This document shows positions 37,995 through 48,256 of a DNA stretch of 64,000 nt, one piece after another (position 1 is the first letter of the stretch; the number at the start of each line of letters is the position of its first letter). The stretch is from positions 80,417 through 144,416 of the forward strand of contig JAIELX010000013.1 of the NCBI GenBank assembly GCA_019752635.1. The letters run 5' to 3'. Below the pieces are notes generated by a model, which saw nothing but the letters and a program-made list of their open reading frames with translations, made no database searches and had not been told where the DNA came from. The position numbers and the translations under genes were made by a program. Origin of the DNA: Candidatus Obscuribacterales bacterium. GTDB taxonomy: Bacteria; Cyanobacteriota; Vampirovibrionia; Obscuribacterales; Obscuribacteraceae.

Positions 37995-38020
37995 TTGTCC
38001 AGCGATTGACGGACTTCTGT

Positions 38021-39667
<1,647 letters not shown>

Positions 39668-39735
39668 TTAGAAGTGGATTGCGTGGGACACGCGAGTTCA
39701 GTTACTTCAAAAATTACGCGATTGCAGACGGTCTC

Positions 39736-40047
39736 TTAGCCAACGATGGCGAGGATGTCGCGCTCTGCAAGAATCAAGTACTCAACGCCTTCGATTTTGA
39801 CTTCGGTACCGGAGTACTTTGCAAACAAAACACGGTCGCCAGCCTTGAGTTCCATAGGCATGCGAGCGCCTTTCTCGTCCAGGCGGCCCGGACCGACAGC
39901 GAGAACTTCACCTTGCTGCGGCTTTTCTTTTGCCGTGTCAGGCAATACGATTCCACCAGCGGTCTTGTCTTCGGCCTCAACCTTCTTAACGACAACTCTG
40001 TCGGCTAAGGGCTTGAGAGTCATTTTGGTAGCAGATGCATTAGCCAA
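39736..40047 (-). CDS. groS: Co-chaperonin GroES (10 kDa)
   Basis: 103 residues from a TTG start at 40047, chosen because GGAGG lies eight bases upstream. The alternative ATG at 40023 ([13 protein letters not shown]) has no ribosome-binding site. The resulting N-terminus [13 protein letters not shown] resembles cyanobacterial GroES proteins, which also carry a short extension. The GroES signatures [20 protein letters not shown] and the mobile-loop/[14 protein letters not shown] end are present. Groups groES with groEL. I found no CIRCE element upstream, so HrcA control is not evident. Confidence 0.95.
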   Translation of the reverse strand: MANASATKMTLKPLADRVVVKKVEAEDKTAGGIVLPDTAKEKPQQGEVLAVGPGRLDEKGARMPMELKAGDRVLFAKYSGTEVKIEGVEYLILAERDILAIVG

Positions 40048-40149
40048 TGGCGTAACCTCCAAAAACGAATAATCACAAACGGCTATGTCCAGATGCCAAC
40101 AAATACTGGCAAGAGGCACATTCACCCTTTCAGTGATGAGTCTATTCGG

Positions 40150-40375
40150 TGAAAGCGTGTGTTCTTGCGCTTTCTCCGTTTTTCTTAATCATTGCTGCGC
40201 GTGATTACCGGCACTACCGGCGGATCGTACGGTGCTACCCGCCACTTTCGAAATCGTCTCTTGGCTTGGGAGCAGGGTTGCAAAACGTTACGTAATGGCG
40301 ATGTTCTTCGGCTGTTTGCAAAGCGGCATTTGAAGCTGCGACACAACCTCAGCTTGAGGTTGTGTCGCTCTTTTT
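40150..40375 (+). ncRNA. Possible plus-strand transcript ending at an orphan terminator
   Basis: The perfect terminator at 40338-40375 points along the plus strand, where no gene is recognised. The ~200 bases before it contain TTGCAAA and TTTGCAA arms (around 40285-40325) that could fold, but no known RNA family was recognised (not tmRNA, SRP or RNase P as far as I can see). The 5' end is a guess. Confidence 0.25.
40338..40375 (+). terminator. Orphan intrinsic terminator
   Basis: GCGACACAACCTCA (40338-40351) pairs perfectly with 40355-40368 around a 3-base loop, followed by TCTTTTTCTT on the plus strand. The opposite strand has no T-run. The stop codon of the convergent GGDEF gene lies inside the stem. 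Confidence 0.75.
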
Positions 40376-42034
40376 CTTCGGTCCCCAACCAGGCACTGCT
40401 CGCATCCAGGGGGCATACTGCGCCGGTACCGCCAGGCGACTTTGGTGTTGAGCCCTGGTTTGCCGTTCGCTCAAAACCGCTAATTTAGCCTGTCGCGCCA
40501 GTTCGTCCCAGGGAATGCCGTCGGTGTGTCCCCCGGGACCTGATTCCGAAACCTTGAGCCTGTCTCGTCCTTCGAACTTTGCGATGTCTAAGGCTTGTTC
40601 CGCGCCCTTGAGAAGGGCCACCGGTTCCTCTCCGTTTTCCGGGTAGCTGGCCATTCCTATAGATACAGTTACCATACCGACCCCCGGGGCCGATTCCGCG
40701 CGTATTCGTTGGCGTAACCGCTCTGCTACCTCTGTGGCGTTTTTGCGCGGTGTCTCGGGCAAGATGACGGCGAATTCCTGCGATCCGTAGCGACAAGGGA
40801 TATCGATGTCGCGCAGCGTATTCTTTATAATTCGAGCGACATGCTTGATCGCTTCGTCGCCTTTGCTTGCTCCAAGCAATTCGTTGACGCGCGACAAATG
40901 ATCTATGTCCAGGCGCAAAATGGAAAACTCATGTTTGTGTCTTACTGAACGCTCCCACTCGCGCCCCAAACTCTCGTTGAAATGCCAGTGGTTGTACAAG
41001 CCGGTATGCGCATCTTGCACCGTTTGTGCCGAGATGCTTTCGTGCGTCATTGCAATATGCAGCGCCGTGCCGACCTGACGCGCCAAAGACTCAAGCAGGT
41101 CTAGCTGTTCGCGGTGGAATGCACGCAAGTCTACCGAAAACAACATAAGAACGCCTAAGACGTCTTGTTCATGAACCATGGGGACTGCAACGGCAGATCC
41201 GAACAGCCCGCCGCCTGTCGAACGAGGCAGTGACAACTGAATGTTTGTCGCATCGGAAGCATACTCCGTTCGCGTGGACACGAGACTGCGACCGGCTAAC
41301 GTCTCCTCCAGGGAAAGGTCGAAGTTTGCCAGACTGTTTCCGTCCAATCCCTTGAATGCGGCCACGTTGAATTTGCTGCGGGCCGAATCAACGATCAGTA
41401 CTGCGCAGTGCGGGGTGTTTGCAAGTATCAGCGCCGTATCGGCTGCTATCTGCAAAACCTCCATCGTTTTGAGCGAGCTGCCCCCTAGTGCCACACTAGT
41501 TTTGTAGAGCGTACCCAACCGTTCTCTTTCGTATTCACTTCGTCCAAACAATATTGAATTGGCAATGGCTTGTGATGCTGCTTCCGAAAGGTCCTTGAAA
41601 AAATCAATTCGCTCAAGCACATTCACATCATTGACGTCAATCAAAACCGCCCCGACTAAAAGGCTGCTGGCCACCAGCGGTAGTCCGATTTGGCCTTTGC
41701 TCCCTTCGCGGGACATTATTGCAGCGCTGATATCCGGTGTTTGATTTTTGTCGGAAGTAAACATGCACTGTCGCTTCTGCACGACCTGCTTCAACAACGA
41801 CTCAGCCTGAAATGACAAAATTCTCATTTGGTCGATGCTGTCTTCGGTATAACCGCGAGCGTTCATCAATTTAAGTGAGAGACTGTCATTGTCTGAGAGG
41901 AACACTGCAACTTTTGCATTGCCGCCTAACTCGCTAAATTGCACCACAACAGCCTCAAGCACATCTTTCAACCGCAAGGAGGAACTCAGTGCTTTTAGCA
42001 TTTGGAAAAATCGCGTAGTCGTGTTATCGCCCAT
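40349..42034 (-). CDS. GAF-GGDEF protein with degenerate GGDEF motif
   Basis: 561 residues from ATG 42034 with GAAGGGG upstream; the longer frame from 42142 lacks support. Two GAF-like domains (~15-170 and ~190-340) precede a GGDEF-fold domain (~370-525). The metal-binding Asp is in SILRLDIDHLSR, but the active-site loop normally GGDEF or GGEEF is GSQEF at 417-421. The third residue, needed for metal binding and catalysis, is Gln. Cyclic-di-GMP synthesis is therefore doubtful; the protein may bind a ligand or act as a sensor. The C-terminus is basic and Ala-rich. The stop codon is within the orphan hairpin. Confidence 0.85.
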   Translation of the reverse strand: MGDNTTTRFFQMLKALSSSLRLKDVLEAVVVQFSELGGNAKVAVFLSDNDSLSLKLMNARGYTEDSIDQMRILSFQAESLLKQVVQKRQCMFTSDKNQTPDISAAIMSREGSKGQIGLPLVASSLLVGAVLIDVNDVNVLERIDFFKDLSEAASQAIANSILFGRSEYERERLGTLYKTSVALGGSSLKTMEVLQIAADTALILANTPHCAVLIVDSARSKFNVAAFKGLDGNSLANFDLSLEETLAGRSLVSTRTEYASDATNIQLSLPRSTGGGLFGSAVAVPMVHEQDVLGVLMLFSVDLRAFHREQLDLLESLARQVGTALHIAMTHESISAQTVQDAHTGLYNHWHFNESLGREWERSVRHKHEFSILRLDIDHLSRVNELLGASKGDEAIKHVARIIKNTLRDIDIPCRYGSQEFAVILPETPRKNATEVAERLRQRIRAESAPGVGMVTVSIGMASYPENGEEPVALLKGAEQALDIAKFEGRDRLKVSESGPGGHTDGIPWDELARQAKLAVLSERQTRAQHQSRLAVPAQYAPWMRAVPGWGPKKKSDTTSS

Positions 42035-42180
42035 AGCTGCCCCTTCCAACGTTTGGTTGGATGCGTCGACTCTCAAACACGCTATAAGATATCCTAAACT
42101 GAACCGCACTTTGGTGATATAAGTGACCAGGTTTAACGACAAATCATTTTAGTCGGGTGTGCTTTTGGGGGACGTTTTTC

Positions 42181-42561
42181 GTGGAAGAGAAAGCTGGAGC
42201 CAAGGCGGGTTGGGGTAGCCACAAAGACCCGAGCTGCTTGTTCTGCAAGATAGTTGCTGGAGAGATTCCTGCGCAACTTGTTGATGAGGGTGACTATCAC
42301 GTCGCCTTTCGCGATATCAATCCGCAGGCGCCAACTCACATTTTGGTCATTCCAAAAAGTCATCGTCGCGACATCACACAATATGATGAACCGCAGCAGC
42401 TCGGAGAATTATTTAGAGCTGCAAGTACCATCGCCGCAAAAGAAGGTCTGACCAACGGTTTCAGACTTGTTGTTAACACAGGTGATGATGGTGGACAAAC
42501 CGTTCATCACTTGCACGTTCATGTACTTGGTGGACGAATAATGACCTGGCCCCCGGGCTAA
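42181..42561 (+). CDS. HIT-family nucleotide hydrolase
   Basis: 126 residues from GTG 42181, preceded by GGGGGA eight bases upstream; a GTG at 42157 is an alternative. It contains the zinc-like CLFCKIVAGEIPA start, HILVIPKSH and the histidine triad HHLHVHVLGGR. Members hydrolyse nucleoside phosphoramidates or related dinucleotides (HinT type); the exact substrate is unknown. No operon partner is obvious. Confidence 0.93.
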   Translation: MEEKAGAKAGWGSHKDPSCLFCKIVAGEIPAQLVDEGDYHVAFRDINPQAPTHILVIPKSHRRDITQYDEPQQLGELFRAASTIAAKEGLTNGFRLVVNTGDDGGQTVHHLHVHVLGGRIMTWPPG

Positions 42562-42674
42562 ATAGAACTTTGTAAATTACCAACTGAAATTTCCCCGTTT
42601 TGTGCCTCTTGGAAACGGGTAAGTACTAAGCAGGAGAAATGGCGCGGCTTCAAAAGCAGCAAGAGGTTAGGGCG

Positions 42675-42893
42675 ATGGCTACAGCTGTTAAGGTGACGAA
42701 GGAGCGGGTGTTATGGATGGCGGACTGCTACAGTCTCGCCAAGAAATTCCCCAATCCGCATACATGGCTGGCTCTTTTGGAGTCGGACGAATCAGAGCAT
42801 TCCCGAGAGATAAATCCATTCCATTATTGGTTGTGGATGGAAATCTGGAAGGCTGCGCAAACTTGTTCCCCCGAAGCTGCGGAGCCAGGGTAG
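42675..42893 (+). CDS. Small hypothetical protein, 72 residues
   Basis: The ATG at 42675 has GAGG eight bases upstream; an ATG at 42639 would add 12 residues but its AGGAG is only two bases away. The protein has Trp/His-rich segments (VLWMADCYSLAKKFPNPHTW, INPFHYWLWMEIW) and no known domain or signal peptide. A strong terminator follows, which supports transcription. Confidence 0.55.
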   Translation: MATAVKVTKERVLWMADCYSLAKKFPNPHTWLALLESDESEHSREINPFHYWLWMEIWKAAQTCSPEAAEPG

Positions 42894-42923
42894 GAAACAA
42901 ACAAGAACAAGTACAAAGTGGGC

Positions 42924-42968
42924 TATTGCGGGCAGGTGTCTTTGAACCTGTCCGCAATTGTTTTTTTT
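42924..42968 (+). terminator. Intrinsic terminator
   Basis: ATTGCGG then CAGGT (42924-42935) pairs with ACCTG then CCGCAAT (42944-42957), with one G-T pair, followed by a nine-T run at 42960-42968. It ends the small gene at 42675 and faces the convergent nucleotidyltransferase. Confidence 0.9.
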
Positions 42969-42973
42969 TCTGT

Positions 42974-44032
42974 CTACTTCACTGATTCAGCGAACGCCGA
43001 CGGCGGAGAAGTCACCGTTGCATAATCAACCAGCCTGCAGCCTTTTGACACTACGCAGTTTTCACCGATGATGGTGTTTTCCAGCACGGCGCTCTCTTCA
43101 ATTCTTGTGTTGGACCAAATAACTACATCATTCAACGACACGTTCTTTTCGACAACGCAATTGTCGCCGATCACTGCCGTGCCTTTGATTGTAACGCCCG
43201 GCGCGATGCGGCTATTCTTACCGAGAATGAGATGTCCGGCCAAAGTAACACCCGGTTCCACCATTGCACCTTCTTCCAAATGGCAGCGAAACTTTGTGGA
43301 AAGAGGCGGTAAATGCAAGTGTAACTCGCCTGCTGCAGCGTCGAAGTTGGCCTTCTTGTATTGATTGATAGTGCCAACATCGGACCAATAGTCTTTTGTT
43401 TCGATGGCCAGAACAGGGAGCTTTTCGGCAATTAATTTAGGGAAGAGCTGGCGGCCGAAGCCGTAAGATCCGGTGGCGGGCATGTGCGAAAAAACTTCCG
43501 GTTCCAATACATAAATACCTGTTGATGCAAAATTCGAAAGTGCTTCCGCAGGAGACGGCTTTTCCTGAAAACCGTGAATGAAGCCGTCGTCGTTGAACAG
43601 TGCTACTCCGAATTGACTTACATCCTCTACTTGTTTGACCGCGATGCTCGCCAGCGCTTTTTTGCGCTTGTGCTCGCTCACAATTGTAGTTAAGTCTGCT
43701 TCCGTCAGAAGGTCGCCCATCAACACTATGAAAGTGTCAGTGCCGAGAAAGTCTTTGCAGGCACGGACTCCGCCGGCGTCGCCACTCAGTTCTTTTTCGC
43801 AGCGAAATTCCAGGTTCATTCCTAACTGCGAGCCGCTGCCGAAAAATGATTCAATCTTTTCCGGTTGATAGTGCAAATTGGAAATGACATCGTTGAAGCC
43901 ATGCTTTTTCAGCAACAACAAAATGTGTTCCATGACAGGACGATTTGCCACCGGAACCAAAGGTTTTGGAAGCTGCGTCGTCAGAGGATCAAGTCGCGAT
44001 CCAACACCCGCTGCTAGCACCATCGCTTTCAT
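42974..44032 (-). CDS. Sugar-nucleotide pyrophosphorylase with left-handed beta-helix domain
   Basis: 352 residues. The nucleotidyltransferase domain has the signature MVLAAGVGSRLDPLTTQLPK, the Asp in LMGDLLTEAD and the EKP motif. The C-terminal third has hexapeptide repeats (EPGVTLAGHLILGKNSRIAP, GDNCVVEKNVSLNDV, IIGENCVVSKGC). Such two-domain proteins make GDP-mannose, dTDP- or UDP-sugars for cell-wall or capsule polysaccharides; the base and sugar cannot be told from sequence. The ATG has a GGAGG 12 bases upstream, so the ribosome-binding site is imperfect. Confidence 0.88.
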   Translation of the reverse strand: MKAMVLAAGVGSRLDPLTTQLPKPLVPVANRPVMEHILLLLKKHGFNDVISNLHYQPEKIESFFGSGSQLGMNLEFRCEKELSGDAGGVRACKDFLGTDTFIVLMGDLLTEADLTTIVSEHKRKKALASIAVKQVEDVSQFGVALFNDDGFIHGFQEKPSPAEALSNFASTGIYVLEPEVFSHMPATGSYGFGRQLFPKLIAEKLPVLAIETKDYWSDVGTINQYKKANFDAAAGELHLHLPPLSTKFRCHLEEGAMVEPGVTLAGHLILGKNSRIAPGVTIKGTAVIGDNCVVEKNVSLNDVVIWSNTRIEESAVLENTIIGENCVVSKGCRLVDYATVTSPPSAFAESVK

Positions 44033-44776
44033 TCTTTTGTCAATCCTCCATCGGTATCGATATGTCTTGGAATAGTTGGGCTACATCGGCTGTCGTTTTT
44101 AGAAAGGCTGGTACCACATTCGATGTCTTGCAGCGAGAATTCAATGCTGCCTCGCGCATATAGAGCGGCGCGGTTGTTGCTCTTTCCTTGATTGTGTTCG
44201 AAGCGGCATGATTCTTTCATTGAAGTTTGGACGGTCAAGCGGCGGTCGATTGTTTCATAAACATCGGACCGTTTGTTCATTGCGCGCCGCTCTGCAAATC
44301 GCTGCCGAGTGAAATGGAGGAAGTAGGGAAATTGACCCGCTGGGGCTGCCGCCCGTTCAAAGCAGAGTAAAGAGCCGCTTGAGCTCTTGAGATTCTTTCC
44401 GCTTAGCTGTTCGCTAGGTTACCAGACCTGCGGTCCGGGGCGATGCGAACAAAGGTTGTTTTAATCGTTTGCAGGCGAGCCGGCTCTTCAGCGAGCCTCC
44501 TCGTCTCCATTCTCGCTCCGATCACCGTGCCCCCGGCCGCTCGAGCTTCAATCGACCAACGCCGGATGGAACACATGTGGCATTGACAACGTCATAGCCA
44601 GGAAAGAACCAGGGATGTTTGCAATAAATCGCTTAATTCGGGTTTAAAACGGGCAGATTTAGGTTACTTAGATCTGCGTCAACCACTGCGACACAATCAG
44701 ATTCGGAAAAAATGCGGCTTGTCAATCGAATCTAACGCTTGCTTAATTCGGCTAGAAGCTTTATCATTCCTACCTG
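44033..44776. other. Intergenic region, no supported gene
   Basis: About 750 bases. A minus-strand frame (44280-44029, 83 residues) overlaps the next start as ATGA, but has no ribosome-binding site and no recognisable composition, so I do not call it. No tRNA or known RNA was recognised. Confidence 0.45.
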
Positions 44777-44805
44777 TTGCGTTAACGTGAGAAACGGTTT
44801 ATATT
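44777..44805 (+). promoter_or_regulatory. Promoter of the small charged-protein gene
   Basis: TTGCGT (44777-44782) and TATATT (44800-44805) are 17 bases apart, predicting a start near 44812, 17 bases before the ATG at 44829. Confidence 0.55.
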
Positions 44806-44828
44806 AATTACAGTTTGTTCTAAGCAAC

Positions 44829-45023
44829 ATGTTCGGAAGTACATCGGATCGACTCCCCCTAAAAGCCGAAAGATCGGTAGGGAGCCAGAGTCCGCAGGAG
44901 GAAGGGATAATCCCTATGAAAGACGAAAAAGAAAAAGAAGTGCAGCAGCGCTATCAGCAAGAATTGTCGAAGTATAGAAAGCAAGTCGAGAAGAACGACA
45001 GGGAGAAGAAGAAAGTCGCCTGA
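44829..45023 (+). CDS. Small highly charged protein (64 or 35 residues)
   Basis: The frame starts at ATG 44829; a second ATG at 44916 (MKDEKEKEVQQRYQQELSKY) has AGGAGG 14 bases upstream. The C-terminal part is almost all charged, likely a single helix or coiled coil (SKYRKQVEKNDREKKK). No known family. A promoter (44777-44805) and a terminator (45047-45073) bracket it tightly, so the unit is a real monocistronic gene, though which start is used is uncertain. The bases between the AGGAGG and second ATG contain AGGGA-TAA-TCCCT, a small hairpin. Confidence 0.6.
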   Translation: MFGSTSDRLPLKAERSVGSQSPQEEGIIPMKDEKEKEVQQRYQQELSKYRKQVEKNDREKKKVA

Positions 45024-45046
45024 GTGCAGGTAACTTAAGAAGAATG

Positions 45047-45073
45047 GGGAGTCGAGATTCGGCTCCCTTTTTG
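45047..45073 (+). terminator. Intrinsic terminator of the small charged-protein gene
   Basis: GGGAGTCG and CGGCTCCC form a stem around AGATT (one bulge-type mismatch), followed by TTTTTG on the plus strand, 25 bases beyond the stop. Confidence 0.75.
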
Positions 45074-45082
45074 TTTGGTTAT

Positions 45083-46315
45083 TTAGTGAGCTGCTGCGGG
45101 GGCTTCGGTCGGTTCAGCTACCAGCGGACCTGGCGCCGACGGCGTCTTTCCCGAGGGGAGCCTGGTTGCCAGCGCGCAGACTGCTAGCATTACTGCGGCA
45201 CCCAGATAGTAAGGACACTCCGGACCGAGATGCTCGTAGGCTAGTCCACCGACAATAGGACCGAGAATTCTACCCAGAGTAGAGAGGCTTTGACCGATTC
45301 CGAGCACTCCTCCGGTTTCCGCCGGATTGGCTAGTTTGGACAGAAGACTTTGGTTGGAAGGGTTATTGATGCTGATGCCGATAGCCATCACGCCCATCGC
45401 CACATACAGTCCCCATACTTGATGGAGCAATACCGTAAGCGCAAAGCCCGCGGCAACGAGCAGCGAACCGGTCAGGATTAGCTTCTTCTCGCCGGATTTC
45501 TTGGCAGCACGACCGACGTAGCCACCTTGAACCATTACCATGACGAAGCCGACAAAGGTAAACAACCAGCTGATGTCCGCTGCTTTGAAGTCGTACCAGC
45601 TGGAGGCCAGCAGCACGAGGGTTGTTTCCATGTTGGCGAAGGCGAACGTGGAAAGGAAAAATATAGCCAGTGGAATACGGAGCGATTTGTCCGACAGCAC
45701 TCTGCCTACAAAGCCGGGCTCGGTGCGAAAACGATCGTGACCGGCTTGCGAGCGATTTTCCGGTTCGGGCAAGGCAAACATGGCGAAAAGAAAGGCGACG
45801 AAACTGAAGGCCGCGGCTGCGAACCCGACGGCATGAATTCCCAGCGGGCTGAGCGCTCCGCCGATTGCCGGACCGAGCGTGAAGCCTAGTCCAAATGCCG
45901 CACCAATCAGCCCCATTCCTTTTGCTCGATTTTCAGGAGTGGTTATGTCGGCAATGTATGCTTGGGCGACCGCAATATTTGCGTTTCCGATGCCGGCAAT
46001 GATCCTGGAGGCAAACAACATCGTCAGGCTGCCTGCGAATCCCCAGAAGAGGTAGCCCGCAGCCGATGCGGCCAAGCTGATCAACAGTACCGGACGTCGA
46101 CCGATTCTATCGGACAGTCTTCCCCAGAACGGGGTCATTATGAATTGCATTAAAGAGTAGGACATCACCAGTAGACCCACTGTAAATGGGCTGGCGCCAA
46201 AGGTCACTGCAAACTTGGGCAGCAGCGGAATGATAATTCCGAAGCCAATCAAGTCGATAAACACAGTGAGAAAGATCAACAAGAGCGCCATCTTGCCCGT
46301 TTTCTTTTCCGCCAT
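45083..46315 (-). CDS. MFS efflux transporter (DHA1/TetA-like)
   Basis: 410 residues with about 12 hydrophobic segments. Motif A (GRLSDRIGRRPVLL) lies between helices 2 and 3 and GLGFTLGPAIGG is antiporter motif C. This is the drug:H+ antiporter class; the TetA-like resemblance does not prove tetracycline resistance. The C-terminus ends in a Pro/Ala-rich tail. It is alone and there is no TetR-type regulator nearby. Confidence 0.85.
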   Translation of the reverse strand: MAEKKTGKMALLLIFLTVFIDLIGFGIIIPLLPKFAVTFGASPFTVGLLVMSYSLMQFIMTPFWGRLSDRIGRRPVLLISLAASAAGYLFWGFAGSLTMLFASRIIAGIGNANIAVAQAYIADITTPENRAKGMGLIGAAFGLGFTLGPAIGGALSPLGIHAVGFAAAAFSFVAFLFAMFALPEPENRSQAGHDRFRTEPGFVGRVLSDKSLRIPLAIFFLSTFAFANMETTLVLLASSWYDFKAADISWLFTFVGFVMVMVQGGYVGRAAKKSGEKKLILTGSLLVAAGFALTVLLHQVWGLYVAMGVMAIGISINNPSNQSLLSKLANPAETGGVLGIGQSLSTLGRILGPIVGGLAYEHLGPECPYYLGAAVMLAVCALATRLPSGKTPSAPGPLVAEPTEAPAAAH

Positions 46316-46590
46316 TGTTGTTGTTTGTTGCCCCGCTGGAATGTTGGCACTAGATTAACCCACGTCTTGCCAAGCGTCCTTAAGCGCCGTTAGCCCTGCT
46401 CTCTTTGTCGCGAAACTTGACACTCGGACGGCGGCGCCGAGCCTTGCCGAGAGAGCCGAAGCGCTCAGCTAAATGAGACGGCTCTTACGAGTCTTTACCA
46501 ATTTGCCGCCAGTGCCACATTGCTGGATAAACTGTCTCGATATCCGGGTAATCTGAGTACAGGAGGATCTAGGAGCCTAACTCGAGATTC

Positions 46591-48249
46591 ATGAAGCTTT
46601 GCCTTGTCTGCAATTTTCAATTCGGCGATGAGCAGGAGCTCTGCCCGAAGGACCTTTCCAAATTGGTCCCGATCGGCAAAGATCCGCTTATCGGCAAACT
46701 GATCCAGGATCGCTACCGCATTGAGAGTCTCATTGCTAAGGGATCCATGGGCGTCATTTATAAGGCGACGCAAGAGCTTATCGGACGCGAAGTTGCTGTC
46801 AAAGTGATGCACAACTATCTCGTGTCCGACGATGAGTCACTAAAACGCTACCATAAGGAAGCTAAGGCGGCTAGCCGGCTCAACCATCCCAACATAACCA
46901 CCATTTACGACTTCGGGGTCCTGGCGTCAGGGCAGCCCTATATAGTGATGGATTTGTTGACGGGCAAGACCCTGGCCGACTATCTCAAAGAGCGCAACCA
47001 GCTCACCCTGAATCAAACGCTGATGGTATTTCAGCAGGTGTGCCTGGCTCTTGCCGAAGCGCACAAATGCGGCATTGTTCACCGCGACATTAAGCCTGAA
47101 AACATTGTCATCGATGAAATGCCGGACGGCAAAAGCATTCAAGTTAAGGTTGTCGACTTCGGTATCGCCACCTTCAGCGAAGGTATTGATGACACGCTCG
47201 GCAAGATTACCAAGACTGGTACCGTATGTGGTAGCCCGTTTTATATGAGTCCGGAACAATGCGACGCCTCCAAACTTGATCATCGCAGCGATCTCTATTC
47301 GCTCGGTGTTGTTCTGTTCGAAACTTTGACCGGCAAGGTGCCCTTCGAATCGAAAGATATTTATCAGGTGCTCACCATGCAGGTTAAGGACGCACCGCCC
47401 AAGCTGAAAAAAATGCGCCCTGATTTGGAATATGCAGACGCCATTGAAAGCGTGGTCGCCAAAGCCCTTTCGAAGGAGCCGGACCAACGGTATCAGACCG
47501 CTGATGACTTCTGGCTGGCATTGGCACAGGCGGGAGGGCTGAAAGCCGGGCAATTTAAGACTGCTAAAGATCTTGCCAGGGCGGCCGATCAGCTGCCCGA
47601 CTTAATTAAGCAAAAGCGGGCCGAATCGGCTCAAAAGGACGAGGCGAAGGAATCGGCGCTGTCTGCTGCTGTAGTAGCGGCGGTGGAGTCTGAGAAGGCG
47701 CCGCCGACGGAAGGAGCAGCCACCGTGCCGGGGCTCACTCCCGATGAGTTGCAGCGGAAAATTCGTGCAGCAACGCTTTCTCTGCAGGATGCTGATGAGA
47801 AGAACAATCCCAAGAAGAAAAAAAAGAATCCTGTTACCTCAGGCGATCGAATCGTGGCGTTCTTCCAGATGTGGCTGCCACCATTAATGACGTTGGTGGT
47901 GACGTTCGCGCTCTTCTGGGTTGTTGCTAACGAGGCGCATATCAATTCCATGTTTGGCAGTAAGTACGGCGGCGTTGTGCATAACGACGATGTTGACGGT
48001 CTTATTGCACAAGAGAAATTAGACCAGGCTCGGCAGTTGCTGGAGAAGAAAAAGCGCGAAGGGGGCTTTGATCAGAACGATGAAAGCAATCTGGACTGGG
48101 TCTACATCCGACTGGCGAAGAAGGAAGCAAAAGCCAAACACTTCAAAGCTGCTGCTCAGCTCCTGGAGCTTGTGTCAAAAGAGGCGAAGGAGCAAGAAGA
48201 AGTGAAAGTAATGTTGAAGCGCTACCGCAAACAGACGGGCGGAAAGTAA
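46591..48249 (+). CDS. Membrane Ser/Thr protein kinase with N-terminal Cys-rich knuckle (3)
   Basis: 552 residues. The N-terminus has a short Cys knuckle (C4, C7, C18: CLVCN...CPKD), missing the fourth Cys of a full zinc ribbon. The kinase domain (~42-310) shows AKGSMGVIYKA, VAVKVMH, HRDIKPEN, VVDFGIATF and SPFYMSPEQCD. A linker rich in Lys/Pro precedes one transmembrane helix (~430-450, MWLPPLMTLVVTFALFWVV) and a ~100-residue TPR-like helical tail. Topology as the two kinases at 19-23 kb but sequence and tail differ. It immediately precedes, convergently, accA. Confidence 0.9.
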   Translation: MKLCLVCNFQFGDEQELCPKDLSKLVPIGKDPLIGKLIQDRYRIESLIAKGSMGVIYKATQELIGREVAVKVMHNYLVSDDESLKRYHKEAKAASRLNHPNITTIYDFGVLASGQPYIVMDLLTGKTLADYLKERNQLTLNQTLMVFQQVCLALAEAHKCGIVHRDIKPENIVIDEMPDGKSIQVKVVDFGIATFSEGIDDTLGKITKTGTVCGSPFYMSPEQCDASKLDHRSDLYSLGVVLFETLTGKVPFESKDIYQVLTMQVKDAPPKLKKMRPDLEYADAIESVVAKALSKEPDQRYQTADDFWLALAQAGGLKAGQFKTAKDLARAADQLPDLIKQKRAESAQKDEAKESALSAAVVAAVESEKAPPTEGAATVPGLTPDELQRKIRAATLSLQDADEKNNPKKKKKNPVTSGDRIVAFFQMWLPPLMTLVVTFALFWVVANEAHINSMFGSKYGGVVHNDDVDGLIAQEKLDQARQLLEKKKREGGFDQNDESNLDWVYIRLAKKEAKAKHFKAAAQLLELVSKEAKEQEEVKVMLKRYRKQTGGK

Positions 48250-48256
48250 TTTCTTC

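Noticed and set aside
40048..40200. CIRCE operator upstream of groES
   Set aside because: No TTAGCACTC-N9-GAGTGCTAA-like sequence found on reading both strands.
40192..40488. 98-residue plus frame across the orphan terminator
   Set aside because: It runs through the perfect terminator stem and the end of the GGDEF gene; no family.
44029..44280. 83-residue minus frame with ATGA overlap to the nucleotidyltransferase
   Set aside because: The overlap is suggestive but there is no ribosome-binding site and no recognisable sequence; could be chance.
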